Origin: Paralithodes platypus
Taxonomy: Eukaryota > Arthropoda > Malacostraca > Decapoda > Lithodidae
Assembly: GCA_032716605.1 (NCBI GenBank)
Contig: CM064573.1
Coordinates: 6,524,739-6,588,738 of the forward strand
Direction of reading: 5' to 3'
Length of the DNA: 64,000 nt
Below are positions 45,382 through 57,240 of the stretch, piece by piece. Within the stretch, counting starts at the first letter, position 1. The number at the start of each line of letters is the position of its first letter. Below the pieces are notes generated by a model. The model was not told the DNA's origin, made no database searches, and was given only the letters and a program-made list of their open reading frames with translations. A program made the translations under genes and the position numbers.

Positions 45382-46032
45382 ATGACGAAAAAGTTGAGGG
45401 GCAAAAAAAAGAAAAATGTGACGCTTTGGCTTCCAATCTTTTATTGGTAGATTGGAGAGGGGTCAATCCACGGAAGAGACGCCGTCACTTGAGATCTAGA
45501 AAATATATAAGTAAAAGGAACAGTCAGAGTAAGCTATGGGTATGGCAGAGGTCGCTCACTTCTCACTATGATAGACCAGCCCATCACCACTTGTCTGCCT
45601 CTTCAAACATTTGGCTGAATGTTTTACATACTATATATTCCATCGCACAATTGGTATCCTGGCCAAAACCTGGACAAGAACTGACCCCGAGCGACAGACA
45701 CCAGGAAAAATACTGATGTTTGCAGGAAAGACAGCGCACCTGCATGACACCCATAGGCACTCCTTGGCTATACTTTGTGTTCACACAGCAAACGTCTAGT
45801 TATCAACTCTGCGAAGCAGAGGGGTATCGCGCACACAGATCCCGCCCGTATACTATGCACCACAAGTCAGCTTGTCCGTCGTCGTCCGTCGTCATCGTAA
45901 GTAATGTTGGGATGGTATATGCTATATGGGAATAAGGGTCCTGATAAAATATAGTAGTTATTGATCTTTAAGGGATCAAATACAAATATTTGTCATTGTT
46001 TATTGGTAAACGATTATGATTTGAGTCGGACA
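45382..46032. other. No gene recognised
   Basis: Open frames of 60-116 codons cross this stretch, but none has a recognisable domain. Confidence 0.45.
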
Positions 46033-46325
46033 ACACTTAATGTTCGGTGCATCAAGTATTCTAGTGGCAGGGAATCTCATTCGCATGGGAATGATGAGAA
46101 CCAAAATCAATCACTAATAAATATGTGATTTGGGTATAGCATCATTGTATATCGTATGGAATACGCCACAAGGCTGCGTTCGGGGTGATGCAGTTCCGTT
46201 TTAAATATATTAAAATATCGATTTACTGAAAATGCCTGTCCAAAAATGTCTGGTGGGAGAGTTTTCTGGTCCCTATTATCGACTTATTTTGTTTTGGGTT
46301 CGTGTTTGGCAGTGTTGCCTGGGAT
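46033..46325. repeat. Dispersed repeat family F, copy 2
   Basis: Colinear with 8266-8560 at moderate identity: gttcggtgcat, agtggcagggaatctcatt, gctgcgttcggggtgatg, TTTTGGGTTCGTGTTTGGCA. As in copy 1, a (GT)n tract follows. Confidence 0.6.
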
Positions 46326-46375
46326 ATACATATACTAATCCGTTAATTGAATAAGTTAAACGGTAGTTGTTTTCA

Positions 46376-46612
46376 GTGAGTGTGTCTGTGTGTGTACGTG
46401 TGTGAGGGTTTGTGGACCTTGTGTGTAGTGTGTGTAGTGTGTGGTGTGTGGTGTGTGTGTGTGTGTGTGCGTGGTGTGTGTGTGTTTGTGTGTGTTGGTG
46501 GATGTGTTTGTGTGTTTGTGTATGTGTGTGTAGGTGGCCTGTGTGTGTGTGTGTGTGTGTGTGTGTTAGTGTGTGTTTGCCTGTGTGTGCGTGTGTGTGT
46601 GCGTGCGTGTAG
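46376..46612. repeat. Degenerate (TG)n tract
   Basis: About 235 bp GT-rich with many single-base breaks; overlapping CVCVCV and HTHTHT frames are artefacts. Confidence 0.9.
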
Positions 46613-47705
46613 GAACTGTAACGTGTGGGACACACATGCCGACAGCGCTAAGTAAAACTTCCAAAGTTCTCCCGATAATCTAATTAGTATTTGGGAAACT
46701 ACAACTGAGATTAAGAGTGTCACCTGAGTGTGTCGCAGCATAGTTCATTAATGACGAATGGTGTTGGTAATATTGTAGGTGTTAACACCGTATATTTGGT
46801 TGGTGGTTTATATTGTTTACATAACCCAACCAGCATATTTTTAGAGGCGGAATATATTAACTTATGCCATATATTACCACTGCAACAACCAATTACTAAT
46901 CTTGATTAACGCTTCTAATAACGTTGTACTGATTCATCACGTATAAACAGCTGCTATTACAACCATAACATACTCTACCATGAACAGACCCTTACTGGAA
47001 ACAGGAACAATTAAGCATCTGAATGTAGAGGCCGTAAACGTGTTTGTGTTTAGGCTATCATGGTCCCGTATTGCCTATAAATCTGTTTAAACACCGCTGA
47101 GGTTGGTGAATTATGGTACGGTTTAATGGCTGTTATTTTCATCGGTGAAAACAGAAAATACAAATAAACTTGCCTACATCATCTACCTATCAAGAATAGT
47201 TAACATTCGTGGATTGTGTTTATAAATATACTGTATACACATACAATATACCGGTATAACATTAAGATAAAAACATATGTAAACCTCCCGTATTTCATGT
47301 CGTGTTATCTCGTTCAACATTATATTTCACATTTCCTGAAAGTGATCCCAGTCTGTTATTGCATTAGATGTAACAATAATATTTTTGAATGTGATCAAAT
47401 AAACTAAAACATCAGTTACTTGTCCAACTTTCACAAAAGCTCTCTTCTCTTCCACTAGTTCTCCAAACTTGTGCCAACAAACTTTACAGTTCAGTAAATA
47501 TCCAAACTTGGTTGTGTTCGACAAACAACAATTCCATAACACAACTTACGGTTGGGTTTTCCTGCTGACATTGTGTGTGTAGCTGTGTTTATGTGTATGT
47601 GGACATCACTTTGTGTGTGTAGCTGTGTTTATGTGTATGTGTGGGTGCACATGAATGTGTATGTATTTGTTCTTGAGTGAGCACGAGATGTACAATTCAG
47701 TATTT
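46613..47705. other. AT-rich stretch, nothing recognised
   Basis: No domain or TE seen. 47571-47640 has a 40-bp duplication of TTGTGTGTGTAGCTGTGTTT. Confidence 0.5.
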
Positions 47706-48893
47706 GTGTACTCGATTGTGTGTATGTACTGTATGTGTGTTGTATATTGTGTGTATGTACTGTATGTGTGTTGTATATTGTGTGTATGTACTGTATGTGT
47801 GTTGTATATTGTGTGTATGTACTGTATGTGTGTTGTATATTGTGTGTATGTACTGTATGTGTTGTATATTGTGTGTATGTACTGTATGTGTGTTGTATAT
47901 TGTGTGTATGTACTGTATGTGTGTTGTATATTGTGTGTATGTACTGTATGTGTGTTGTATATTGTGTGTATGTACTGTATGTGTGTTGTATATTGTGTGT
48001 ATGTACTGTATGTGTGTGTATCATGTGTGTATGTACTGTATGTGTGTTGTATATTGTGTGTATGTACTGTATGTGTGTTGTATATTGTGTGTATGTACTG
48101 TATGTGTGTTGTATATTGTGTGTATGTACTGTATGTGTGTTGTATATTGTGTGTATGTACTGTATGTGTGTTGTATATTGTGTGTATGTACTGTATGTGT
48201 GTTATATATTGTGTGTATGTACTGTATGTGTGTTGTATATTGTGTGTATGTACTGTATGTTTTGTATATTGTGTGTATGTACTGCATGTGTGTTGTATAT
48301 TGTGTGTATGTACTGCATGTGTGTTGTATATTGTGTGTATGTACTGTATGTGTGTTGTATATTGTGTGTATGTACTGTATGTGTGTTGTATATTGTGTGT
48401 ATGTACTGTATGTGTGTTGTATATTGTGTGTATGTACTGTATGTGTGTTGTATATTGTGTGTATGTACTGTATGTGTGTTGTATATTGTGTGTATGTACT
48501 GTATGTGTGTTGTATATTGTGTGTATGTACTGTATGTGTGTTGTATATTGTGTGTATGTACTGTATGTGTGTTGTATATTGTGTGTATGTACTGTATGTG
48601 TGTTGTATATTGTGTGTATGTACTGTATGTGTGTTGTATATTGTGTGTATGTACTGTATGTGTGTTGTATATTGTGTGTATGTACTGTATGTGTGTTGTA
48701 TATTGTGTGTATGTACTGTATGTGTGTTATATATTGTGTGTATGTACTGCATGTGTGTTGTATATTGTGTGTATGTACTGTATGTGTGTTGTATATTGTG
48801 TGTATGTACTGTATGTGAGTTATATATTGTGTGTATGTACTGTATGTGTGTTGTATATTGTGTGTATGTACTGCATGTGTGTTGTATATTTGT
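47706..48893. repeat. 31-bp satellite, about 38 copies
   Basis: Unit TGTATGTGTGTTGTATATTG plus TGTGTATGTAC. Copies are nearly identical, with scattered 2-4 bp deletions. Since 31 is not a multiple of 3, the repeat reads through all three frames in turn and gives three 390-410 codon frames (CVLYIVCMYCM-like); these are not genes. Confidence 0.98.
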
Positions 48894-49073
48894 ATCAGGA
48901 AGTGTTTGTGTGCATGTTTAACAACTACGTTTAATTACCGTTATTTTGTTTCTTTTGCGCATTTGTGTATTATTCAATGGTTGTGTATTGTATCTCAGTT
49001 CAGTACTGTATTTATATATTATGTTATGTCATTTTATGTCGTGTGTTGTCCTCTACAATTGTACTTCCTCCCT

Positions 49074-49120
49074 TCCTTCCCTACCTTCCCCTTCTCCTTC
49101 CCCTTCCCCTTCCCCTTCCC

Positions 49121-49168
<48 letters not shown>
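49074..49168. repeat. CCTTCC-rich and (TCA)n tracts
   Basis: Pyrimidine tract (ccttccccttcc) followed by about 15 TCA units at 49123-49168. Confidence 0.9.
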
Positions 49169-49170
<2 letters not shown>

Positions 49171-49402
49171 CTCTCCTATACCGTCTATATGATTACCCCC
49201 GGACCATCTCCTCCATATCCCTGCCTTCCTCACCTTAAGTGATCGGATAATTATGATCTTCCTGTGTTACCCTTTGAGCCCCAGTTTTACTTGTGAACCT
49301 CTTTGCTCTCTCCACTCGTACTCCGCTACACTATGTTGGAATTTGTTAACTTCCTTTCTCTTACCTCCATGATATTCATAGTTACTATTCATTGCTTACT
49401 CA

Positions 49403-49407
<5 letters not shown>

Positions 49408-49482
<75 letters not shown>
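49408..49482. repeat. (TC)n microsatellite
   Basis: About 75 bp TC. Confidence 0.95.
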
Positions 49483-49487
<5 letters not shown>

Positions 49488-49723
49488 AAAAGACAATCAG
49501 TGGAAACAGACGTTTTGAGAACATTTGGAGCTAGTATTTGACAACCGCGACACCTTGTGATGATGATGATGACATATTGATGTTGTTCACCAGTGTTGGT
49601 TGTGGCCAGGTAATGATGGTCTGGTATTGAGGGGTTTGTGGACTTTACAATTAGTGTGAGATGTTGTGTGGTTTATTTATTCATTGGTAGCTATACAATG
49701 CAATTAATTTCAAACAGTATTCA

Positions 49724-50133
49724 TTAACCCTTTCGTTGTGGGTGACATTCTGGAACGTCCTGGCAAGTTACAGCAATTTCCAGGCTTTAAAAGCCTGTAC
49801 AAACCGTACAGACCCTCAGAGCCTCAGACCCGACCCTCAGAGCACCGAGCGGCTCACTGAGGTATACTGTGTCTCGCGCGGGTCTCTCTCTGTGTCTCAC
49901 AGTAGTGTAGCCAAGCGAGCGTGTGCTACCAAATAGCGGGTTTCCCGCGTTTCACTGGCACCACTGCGGGTGAACCAGACCACGTACGGGGCCCGTTCTG
50001 GTGTCATTTTGAAGCAATTTTCGTCTAGTTTTCGGCAGAATACACTTCATTTAATGCAGATGCTTGATTTATCATTCAGGAGTGCCTGAATATGCCCTAA
50101 ATAGCCCAAACATACCCGCAGCCAATGGGTTAA
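49724..50133. mobile_element. TTAA-flanked element B, copy 2 (uninterrupted)
   Basis: 410 bp between TTAA at 49724 and TTAA at 50130. Left TTAACCCTTTCGTTGTGGG; right CCCGCAGCCAATGGGTTAA. It has the intact site CAGGCTTTAAAAGCCTG at 49781-49797, whose TTAA (49787-49790) is where element A sits in copy 1. Non-coding. Confidence 0.7.
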
Positions 50134-50399
50134 TAAATGTTAAATTATTATAGTTTTTAAGGGGCCCGTATTGAGAAGAAAATAAAGACACGAACAATAA
50201 GATATTGTAAACTATGTATAACAACTCTCATTTTTGCTCCTACCTCAGTCACTCCCCTCCAGTAGGATTATGAATACATTGTACTACATTTGGGAATTGG
50301 TATCAAACCTGAGCTTGATAAAGATTAATCTTCTATTATTTATCCTATTATATTTACTACATCAAATACAAATGTATAATATACGGTAGGCTATATATA

Positions 50400-50900
50400 T
50401 TTTTTTATTTTTATTTTTTTTTCTATATTCCAACTACTCCCTCTCGGGCATAGGCTGAGAGCCTGTACATCCACCGCTCAACACGGTGAATCCCGTGAAG
50501 TCTTGTTCCAGTCTGGGGAGTGAGACATGCGAAGCATCCATCATGGCTCGAAGCAGCTCCATCTCTGAAGCGGCTGGTTGCTTCGCTCAAGTGCTTCACC
50601 GTCTCACCCTCCAGACTCAGACCTTCACTCTCAGAATGCCACCTATTGAGCAGTGAACTCACTAGGCATTGTCCCCCTATAACATATTTTGAATATGGGA
50701 ATATTCATACAGTGTTATTTAATCAGGGAACAATGAGGGTATTTTTTTGGCATTTCGGTGGGCTTTGTGGTAATGCACTGATACTAGGTACAACACAAAT
50801 TCAATCCCAATAATATCTTCCCATTGACATATCGGGATTTGAACCCGGGTCCATTGGATTACCAATCCAGTGGCATGACCACTCCACCACACCTCCCCTT
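50400..50900 (-). mobile_element. tRNA-derived SINE family S1, full-length copy
   Basis: On the minus strand: tRNA-like head (50898-50829), a middle containing TGTACCTAGTATCAGTGCAT-like sequence and CTCATTGTTCCCTG, a body GCCTAGTGAGTTCACTGCTC ... GGGAGTAGTTGGAATATAG, and an A-rich tail. Total about 500 bp. Related copies are 55670-56166 (head partly lost) and 2140-2409 (body only). Confidence 0.75.
50829..50898 (-). other. tRNA-Thr-like SINE head
   Basis: GGGGAGGTGTGGTGGAGTGG, a D-arm TGG..GCCA, anticodon stem TGGA/TCCA with loop TTGGTAA (anticodon GGT, Thr), and B box GGGTTCAAATCCC. There is no 3' acceptor partner for GGGGAGG, so it is a SINE promoter, not a working tRNA gene. Confidence 0.7.
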
Positions 50901-51111
50901 GTATGTTATTCCCAGGAACATTAGAAGAGAGATAACCTTTTACCCCCTAGATATGATCTGATTTATTAATATCACTCCCAACACTAAACACCTCCTAATG
51001 AAACTAATGAAATCATGTATATCAAATATGATACAACTTAATGCCCCAAAATATTATAGTATAGATAAGTACTGTATAATACACTAATGAGAAGGGCATG
51101 CATATACCGAA

Positions 51112-51521
51112 TTGGAGGCACTCATCATTCCTAACATCATACCTCTTACATATTGGAGGCACTCATCATTCCTAACATCATACCTCTTACATATTGGAGG
51201 CACTCATCATTCCTAACATCATACCTCTTACATATTGGAGGCACTCATCATTCCTAACATCATACCTCTTACATATTGGAGGCACTCATCATTCCTAACA
51301 TCATACCTCTTACATATTGGAGGCACTCATCATTCCTAACATCATACCTCTTACATATTGGAGGCACTCATCATTCCTAACATCATACCTTTTACATATT
51401 GGAGGCACTCATCATTCCTAACATCATACCTCTTACATATTGGAGGCACTCATCATTCCTAACATCATACCTCTTACATATTGGAGGCACTCATCATTCC
51501 TAACATCATACCTCTTACATA
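51112..51521. repeat. 41-bp satellite, exactly 10 copies
   Basis: Unit TTGGAGGCACTCATCATTCC plus TAACATCATACCTCTTACATA. All ten copies are identical but for one C/T change (cctttt in the seventh), indicating very recent expansion. Confidence 0.97.
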
Positions 51522-52026
51522 TTTCCCCCGTTATAATCGGTTGGAATACACTTGTGGAATTTCTCAAACTCCTAATTGAATGCATCAAAGCTATATTTTA
51601 AAAATTATTGAAAAAGCTAGTACTTAAATTGGAAAATTAGCATGACTGACGGCTGCCAATTACACCTGTAAAATAGAAGATAATTTAGTTTTCCTCTCTT
51701 TTAAATTTATATATTTATTTTGTTTTTTGGAACGAAAAATCGTCATGTTTTATAGGAGATTATCATTAAGTCTGCCCATCGCTCGTTGATAAAGGATAAT
51801 TGAATAATGTCATATTCCTAAGTGTACACCTTGTCACATTATTGATGGTATGTTAAAGTTTAAACGTGGAGGTATCAGTTTTAATAACAGTGCAGTGGCG
51901 GGCAAAATGTAGGACCAAACTGGTGACTGATCTGTGTGATGAAGATGACAGGGATGTTGGTAGTATGAGTGTGATGACAGTGGTGGTTGTGGTGTGAGTA
52001 TACAGTATTGTAGTAGTAGTATGGTG
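51522..52026. other. No gene recognised
   Basis: Unique AT-rich sequence, with gatgacag/gtggtg-rich sequence near its right end. Confidence 0.5.
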
Positions 52027-52310
52027 GTGATGCTTACAGTTATTGTGTTGGTAGGATGGTTATAGTGGTGATTACAGTTATTGTGTTGGTAGGATGGTTA
52101 CAGTATAGTGGTGATTACAGTTATTGTGTTGGTAGGATGGCTATAATGGTGATTACAGTTATTGTGTTGGTAGGATGGTTACAGTATAGTGGTGATTACA
52201 GTTATTGTGTTGGTAGGATGGCTATAATGGTGATTACAGTTATTGTGTTGGTAGGATGGTTACAGTATAGTGGTGATTACAGTTATTGTGTTTGTAGGAT
52301 AGTTATAGTG
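52027..52310. repeat. Minisatellite alternating 43- and 38-bp units
   Basis: Units gtggtgattacag...ggttacagtata (43 bp) and atggtgattacag...ggctata (38 bp) alternate about three times, an 81-bp higher-order unit. Confidence 0.9.
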
Positions 52311-52570
52311 GCAGAGTAGTATGGTGGTGATGGTAGACAATATACACGTATTATATTGATGGTATGGTACTTTTTGTCTAGATGAACCAACATTTGAGAG
52401 CTGGAGGACATCATCAGGGTCGGGGGAGGGGAATATACTGTATATTGGGTGAATTTACTGATCTCTTGTAAGATATATGCTACTGTTCTCATCCTTGGAC
52501 TCTTTTTACTGAATCGGATAACTAATGTTCATATAGTGCATTACCATGGGCTACTGTTTAACAGTTAGTT

Positions 52571-52728
52571 ACACAATGGTTTACAACACATGGTACACAA
52601 CATGGCGGATACTACACAATGGTTTACATGGTACACAACATGGCGGATACTACACAATGGTTTACAACACATGGTACACAACATGGTAGATACTACACAA
52701 TGGTTTACATGGTACACAACATAGAGCA
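52571..52728. repeat. Second 43/38-bp alternating minisatellite
   Basis: ACACAATGGTTTACAACACA ... ggatact (43 bp) alternates with a 38-bp form lacking the inner acaac; two full 81-bp cycles, the last one decayed. The sequence is unrelated to the array at 52027. Confidence 0.88.
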
Positions 52729-52759
52729 TTGTAGAGGTTAGTGTTGAGTACAGACTCAC

Positions 52760-53444
52760 ACTAAAGTTAACGTAAGCATAATATACTCCTTTATTAAATC
52801 TTATTATAGTTTATTCAAGCATTGTTATTACTTAAGAGCATTTTATTAACGTAAAGTACTCCTTTTGTGAGTAGGCTTTGCCGTCATCGACAAGCCTTTG
52901 TAGAAGTGCACTAAAACCCAGTTAATTGATACCCCGTTATCCAGGAGATTAACTCTGGAGGGTTTAAGTGTTTTTGTTCACCGGCGTAATAGTTCGAGGG
53001 TTTGGAATTAGCGTAGCGTTGTTGCAGATATAGCCTATCATCTAGTCCATTCTTAAGTGCCCTTGTTTATTTCGTAGTGCCGGTCGTAACAACATTTACA
53101 TGTACTACAAACTATGAGTGATGATGATAGTACAAGCAATTGAGTGAGGATAACTAGAACACACTAATTCACGACACCATTGTAAATGTTTTGTTGAAGG
53201 TATTACGACACCTGTACTAGCCAGTGTCTTAATTAGTGAACATTGCAGAACCAACATGAAGGCGTGATTACGTTAATTAGCTGCCCTGGAAGTCTAATTG
53301 GCTGTCGTCAGGATGTTTTCTAAACTTTGTAATCAGTTTAGCAGTAATTTATTCAGGGGGATGCTGGTGAAATATATATTCTTGTCATGCATCATAGTAT
53401 TTTTAAGCTTGTGATTATTTCCATTATTTAATTATTTATGTTTT

Positions 53445-53448
<4 letters not shown>
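52760..53448. other. No gene recognised
   Basis: Unique-looking sequence without domain or repeat. Confidence 0.5.

Positions 53449-53532
<84 letters not shown>
53449..53532. repeat. (TC)n microsatellite
   Basis: About 84 bp TC, followed 86 bp later by (GA)n at 53619-53659. Confidence 0.95.
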
Positions 53533-53539
<7 letters not shown>

Positions 53540-53615
53540 ACTATCACTAACTTTTCTCTTTTCCTCATGTTATGGAAGTTGGAAGGGAAACTTGAATACC
53601 TGAGACTCGATACCT

Positions 53616-53618
<3 letters not shown>

Positions 53619-53659
<41 letters not shown>
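53619..53659. repeat. (GA)n microsatellite
   Basis: About 41 bp GA, complementary to the TC tract at 53449-53532. Confidence 0.95.
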
Positions 53660-53663
<4 letters not shown>

Positions 53664-54597
53664 TGATAACTCATTCCGCTAAATTTGTGTGCTTCAGCTG
53701 TCACCTAGTTTAGTATATATCAAATGTTGACGTAATAATTGTTATTCCTACATCACCTTATTACATAACTTATGACCTGTTCTCCTGGCACAAAGACAAA
53801 CATTTAGCTATACCAGGTATACCAGGTATACCTATCACGCTTTCAACTTTGAAAATGTGTGTGTGGGTGGGGGGGGGACGCTTGTTACAGGCGGATTGTC
53901 CTTATGTCTCCTTCATACACATGGCATATAATACATACTAAAGGTTTGTGAATTAACATATATAGTACATTAGCTTTTCTTTGGTAGTATTAGTGAACCT
54001 AGGGGATAATTTTGGCTTTATTGCCAGGATGGATAGCCCAGCTTTAATTATCAATAACAAACTGTGATTTGGCTTATACTCAACTTTAACTAATATCGGA
54101 AGGAGGAATCTGTAGGCACCAACCGAACAGGGCGGTACTCCCAAGGAGTGCTACAGGTGGTGATAAAGGACTACTGGAACTCCTGTTTCACCACCTGACC
54201 TCCTTTGCTGATCCTTTCCATGTTTCACCATAATAAAGGGCAACCCCAGTATGCCGTCCAAAACACTATAAACAAATATAAACATATGGATAACATTATT
54301 TAAATGTTGACTGTTTGGAAAATACATAGTGGAGAAAGAGTTTTGATCTAGACAATATGTGAGACATTATTCAAGATGTTCATATGTTGTGTGTTAGTGT
54401 GTGCGTTGACCGTGACCTGGCGAACAGAAAGAGCTTTTATGGATTGTGTGTATACATAGTCTTCAAGCCAAACTGCCGCTCTGTTTGGGTCCCAGCCAAA
54501 TAGGAGTTGGGTTTATGTTGAGTCAGATATGTAAATGAGGAGCAGAGAGAACTGCCAACATTATTAAAGGCAAGCACTCTCCTTCTGTTTTTCTATG
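53660..54597. other. No gene recognised
   Basis: Small direct repeat ataccaggtatacc near 53811-53832; otherwise unique. Confidence 0.5.
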
Positions 54598-55232
54598 TTA
54601 ACCCCTACAGTGCCGGCGACGTCCTTTTCATTATATTCTGGCAACTATTATAGTATTTTATTCAGCTTAAGAAGGCCGTATGCCCATTAACCCACTGAAC
54701 CCCAGCTATTTAATAATAAATGTACACCCCAGGACCAGGGGGTTGTAAAATTGTGTTTTTTTTTTCCAGAAAACACCAGGAATAGGTTTGAAATGAAGGA
54801 TAACCCACAAAAAACTAATCCCCTATTATATGTCATTAAGGGGTCCTACGGTGCGCCCGAAAGTCGGAATTAACATGGGGAAATGGGTAGCCAAAACAGG
54901 CAAAAACAGGTTTTTGCGCGCTCACGCGCACGCAGTAGAACTTTGAGAGTTTTCAACCATCAGCATTGTTGCGTGGGATACTTACACAGTTTCCATACAA
55001 ATCTGAGCCCTCTAGGTGCCATAGTAATTAACCAGGATGCACCTTATGCGTCCCTGGGGTTTAGCGTTACATACATTGCGGACGCAAACCATGCGTCACT
55101 GGGGTTCAGTGGGTTAAAAGGCTGTCTCAATGAATACATTTAGCTACCATATATATTTTCTAACCTTCATAAAATAGTCTAAATGCAGCTGACATAAAAC
55201 ATAAAAGACGTCACCGGTACCGTAAGGGTTAA
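54598..55232. mobile_element. TTAA-flanked element C, interrupted by element A
   Basis: Left TTAACCCCTACAGTGCCGGC then GACGTCC; right GACGTCACCGGTACCGTAAG then GGTTAA. The two ends are inverted repeats over about 30 bp with a few mismatches. Removing 54687-55117 leaves an element of about 200 bp. An end fragment lies at 19018-19079. Confidence 0.65.
54687..55117. mobile_element. TTAA-flanked element A, copy 3 (diverged), nested in C
   Basis: 431 bp. TTAACCCACTGAACCCCAG at the left is perfectly complementary to CTGGGGTTCAGTGGGTTAA at the right (19 bp including TTAA). The core GAACTTTGAGAGTTTTCAAC and CATACAAATCTGAGCCCTCT block is shared with copies 1 and 2. Confidence 0.75.
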
Positions 55233-55669
55233 CCATCTCGTTTGGTTTGTTGTTGTCGTTTTCTGTATATTCCCTTGCATTTATTCCCTCCTCTTTACTC
55301 TAAATAATAACCTTCAAAGCTCCGCCACTCACAGCAGTATAGGGCAGATTTTTTTTTTTTTTTTTTTCTCATCCAGTTTGGAGTGGCTGAAAGGACGCTC
55401 AATATTTCAACTTTTAAAACACTTGACTTCATTTAACTTTTTACGTTTCTTCCCTTATGATATTTTAAATTGACAGCGTGATTAGGTTTTTCCTTTTTGC
55501 TGGCAGTATCCTGTTTTTTTGTAGATTTTTACTGTATCATTTTTGGAACGTAATTGAACCTGTAAGCTCACCATAAATAATGTTTAAGGTTTTGTGTAAA
55601 CGGTGTGAAAATGAACAAGGCACTTATAAATAACTGTAAACCAATAACACATGATAGTCCTAAGATGTA
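55233..55669. other. No gene recognised
   Basis: A run of 17 T near 55351-55367; otherwise unrecognised. Confidence 0.5.
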
Positions 55670-56166
55670 TTTTTATATATTTTTTATATTCCAACTACTC
55701 CCTCTAGGGCATAGGCTGAGAGCCTGTACATTCATCCGTTATACATTGAACGGTGAAGCCTGTGAGGTCTCGTTCCAGTCTAGGGAGTGAGACATATGAA
55801 GCACTTTCAGCTGCAACCAGCCCTGCCTTCTTGCCTTCGCAGGATGCATGGGGCTTGATTGCTCACTCACGGCTCGAAGCAGCCCCATCTCTGAAGCTGC
55901 TTCACCCCAGTGCTTCACAGTCTCACCTCTTAGACTCGGACCCTCACTCTCAGAACGCCACCTATTGAACAATGAACTCACTAGGCATTGCCCCCCTATA
56001 GCCTATTTTTAATATGGGAATATTCATACAGTGCTATTACTTGGGGAACAATGAGGGTATTTGTTAGGCGTTTCGGTGTGGTAATGCACTGGTACTAGGT
56101 ACAGCACAAATTCCATCCCACTAATATCTTCCCATTGATACATCGGGATTCGAACCCGGGACCATA
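55670..56166 (-). mobile_element. tRNA-derived SINE family S1, copy 3
   Basis: Same order as 50400-50900 on the minus strand. The head is reduced to the B box (GGGTTCGAATCCCGATG at 56142-56158). The body has an extra GCAACCAGCCCTGCCTTCTT block near 55815-55860 and some losses. Confidence 0.7.
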
Positions 56167-57240
56167 TTAGCTTATAGATAATCATTTTGTTGGACGGTAG
56201 GTCATAATGCAGACAGTTTATACTATTAAAAGAACTGGTACCATGATTTAATTTATATAATAAACTTCGTTTCATAATATTTACGTTTTATGCGTTTTCC
56301 AATGTCTATAATATTATTATCCTAACAATACTTTTTTATCCACACTAAGTGAAATGAGTAACACACACACACACACTCTCTCTCTTTCTTCTCCCACTAG
56401 CTTTCATAAACACACGCACATAGTCTTAGTAATTCCATATCACATCAATTGAAATGTTTTCCCTCATAATATATTCCACCCAGCTCAGATTATACTTTTC
56501 CTCCTAATTTTTACCTCCTGGATGTTAATTCTCGGTACATATAAATGATCTCACCTTTCATGTTGTACTCCTTGAGGCACACTCACTGCTCTCTGGGACA
56601 TTCACCTTTGTCTTATTTACTGTGTGACAATATCTCTATTTCTCCTCTGTCTCTCTCTCACTCTCTCGCTCTCTTGATCAGTCACTCACCCTTACACTTA
56701 CCTCATAGTCAATACAAATTATACAACACAAAATTTGCAAATTGTCATCTTTTTAATTGCAAATTAATTCCTGTTTTCGTGGATAAAAAGAGCGGGCTGT
56801 ACGGTAATATATAATTACTACGCTGTAAGACAATTACCGATAATAGGCTGTGGTAATTGAATTGATTGTAATTAGTTGTTTTTAAATTTAATTAAAAAAA
56901 GTGAAACTATACGTGGCGGTGTAATTACCATATTGGAGTGTTGATGGTAAGCTAAGTAACTGATGGTAAATACCGGATGTACTGAAGTAATCATACATAA
57001 TTGTGGACATGTAAATCGTTTCTAATATTAGGGAATCTAAAATAGTACGACTGTAAGCAAACATACTGACTTGAGAGAAAGAGAGAGTGTGAGCGAGTGA
57101 GCGAGCTTCCGTACTTCTATTTTGGGATTACCTCACTATCATGCACTGACACATTTACTTCCATGCTAACCACCCTATTCGTTGTTACTGCTTTTAGCGT
57201 TCCTACAACTCTCTGTTCCTGTTGTTTCCATCTATCTATC
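56167..57240. other. No gene recognised
   Basis: AT-rich; short (AC)n at 56362 and TC-rich pieces near 56640. Frames without domains. Confidence 0.5.

Noticed and set aside
45366..45799. Overlapping frames of 60-116 codons as a host exon
   Set aside because: No domain, no conserved splice pattern, and the segment abuts a SINE-like repeat.
50829..50898. Functional tRNA-Thr gene
   Set aside because: The 5' acceptor GGGGAGG has no 3' partner, and the sequence continues into a SINE body with an A-rich tail.
51112..51521. Evenly spaced 41-bp repeat as a CRISPR-like array
   Set aside because: The whole unit repeats with no unique spacers, and the setting is a eukaryotic genome.
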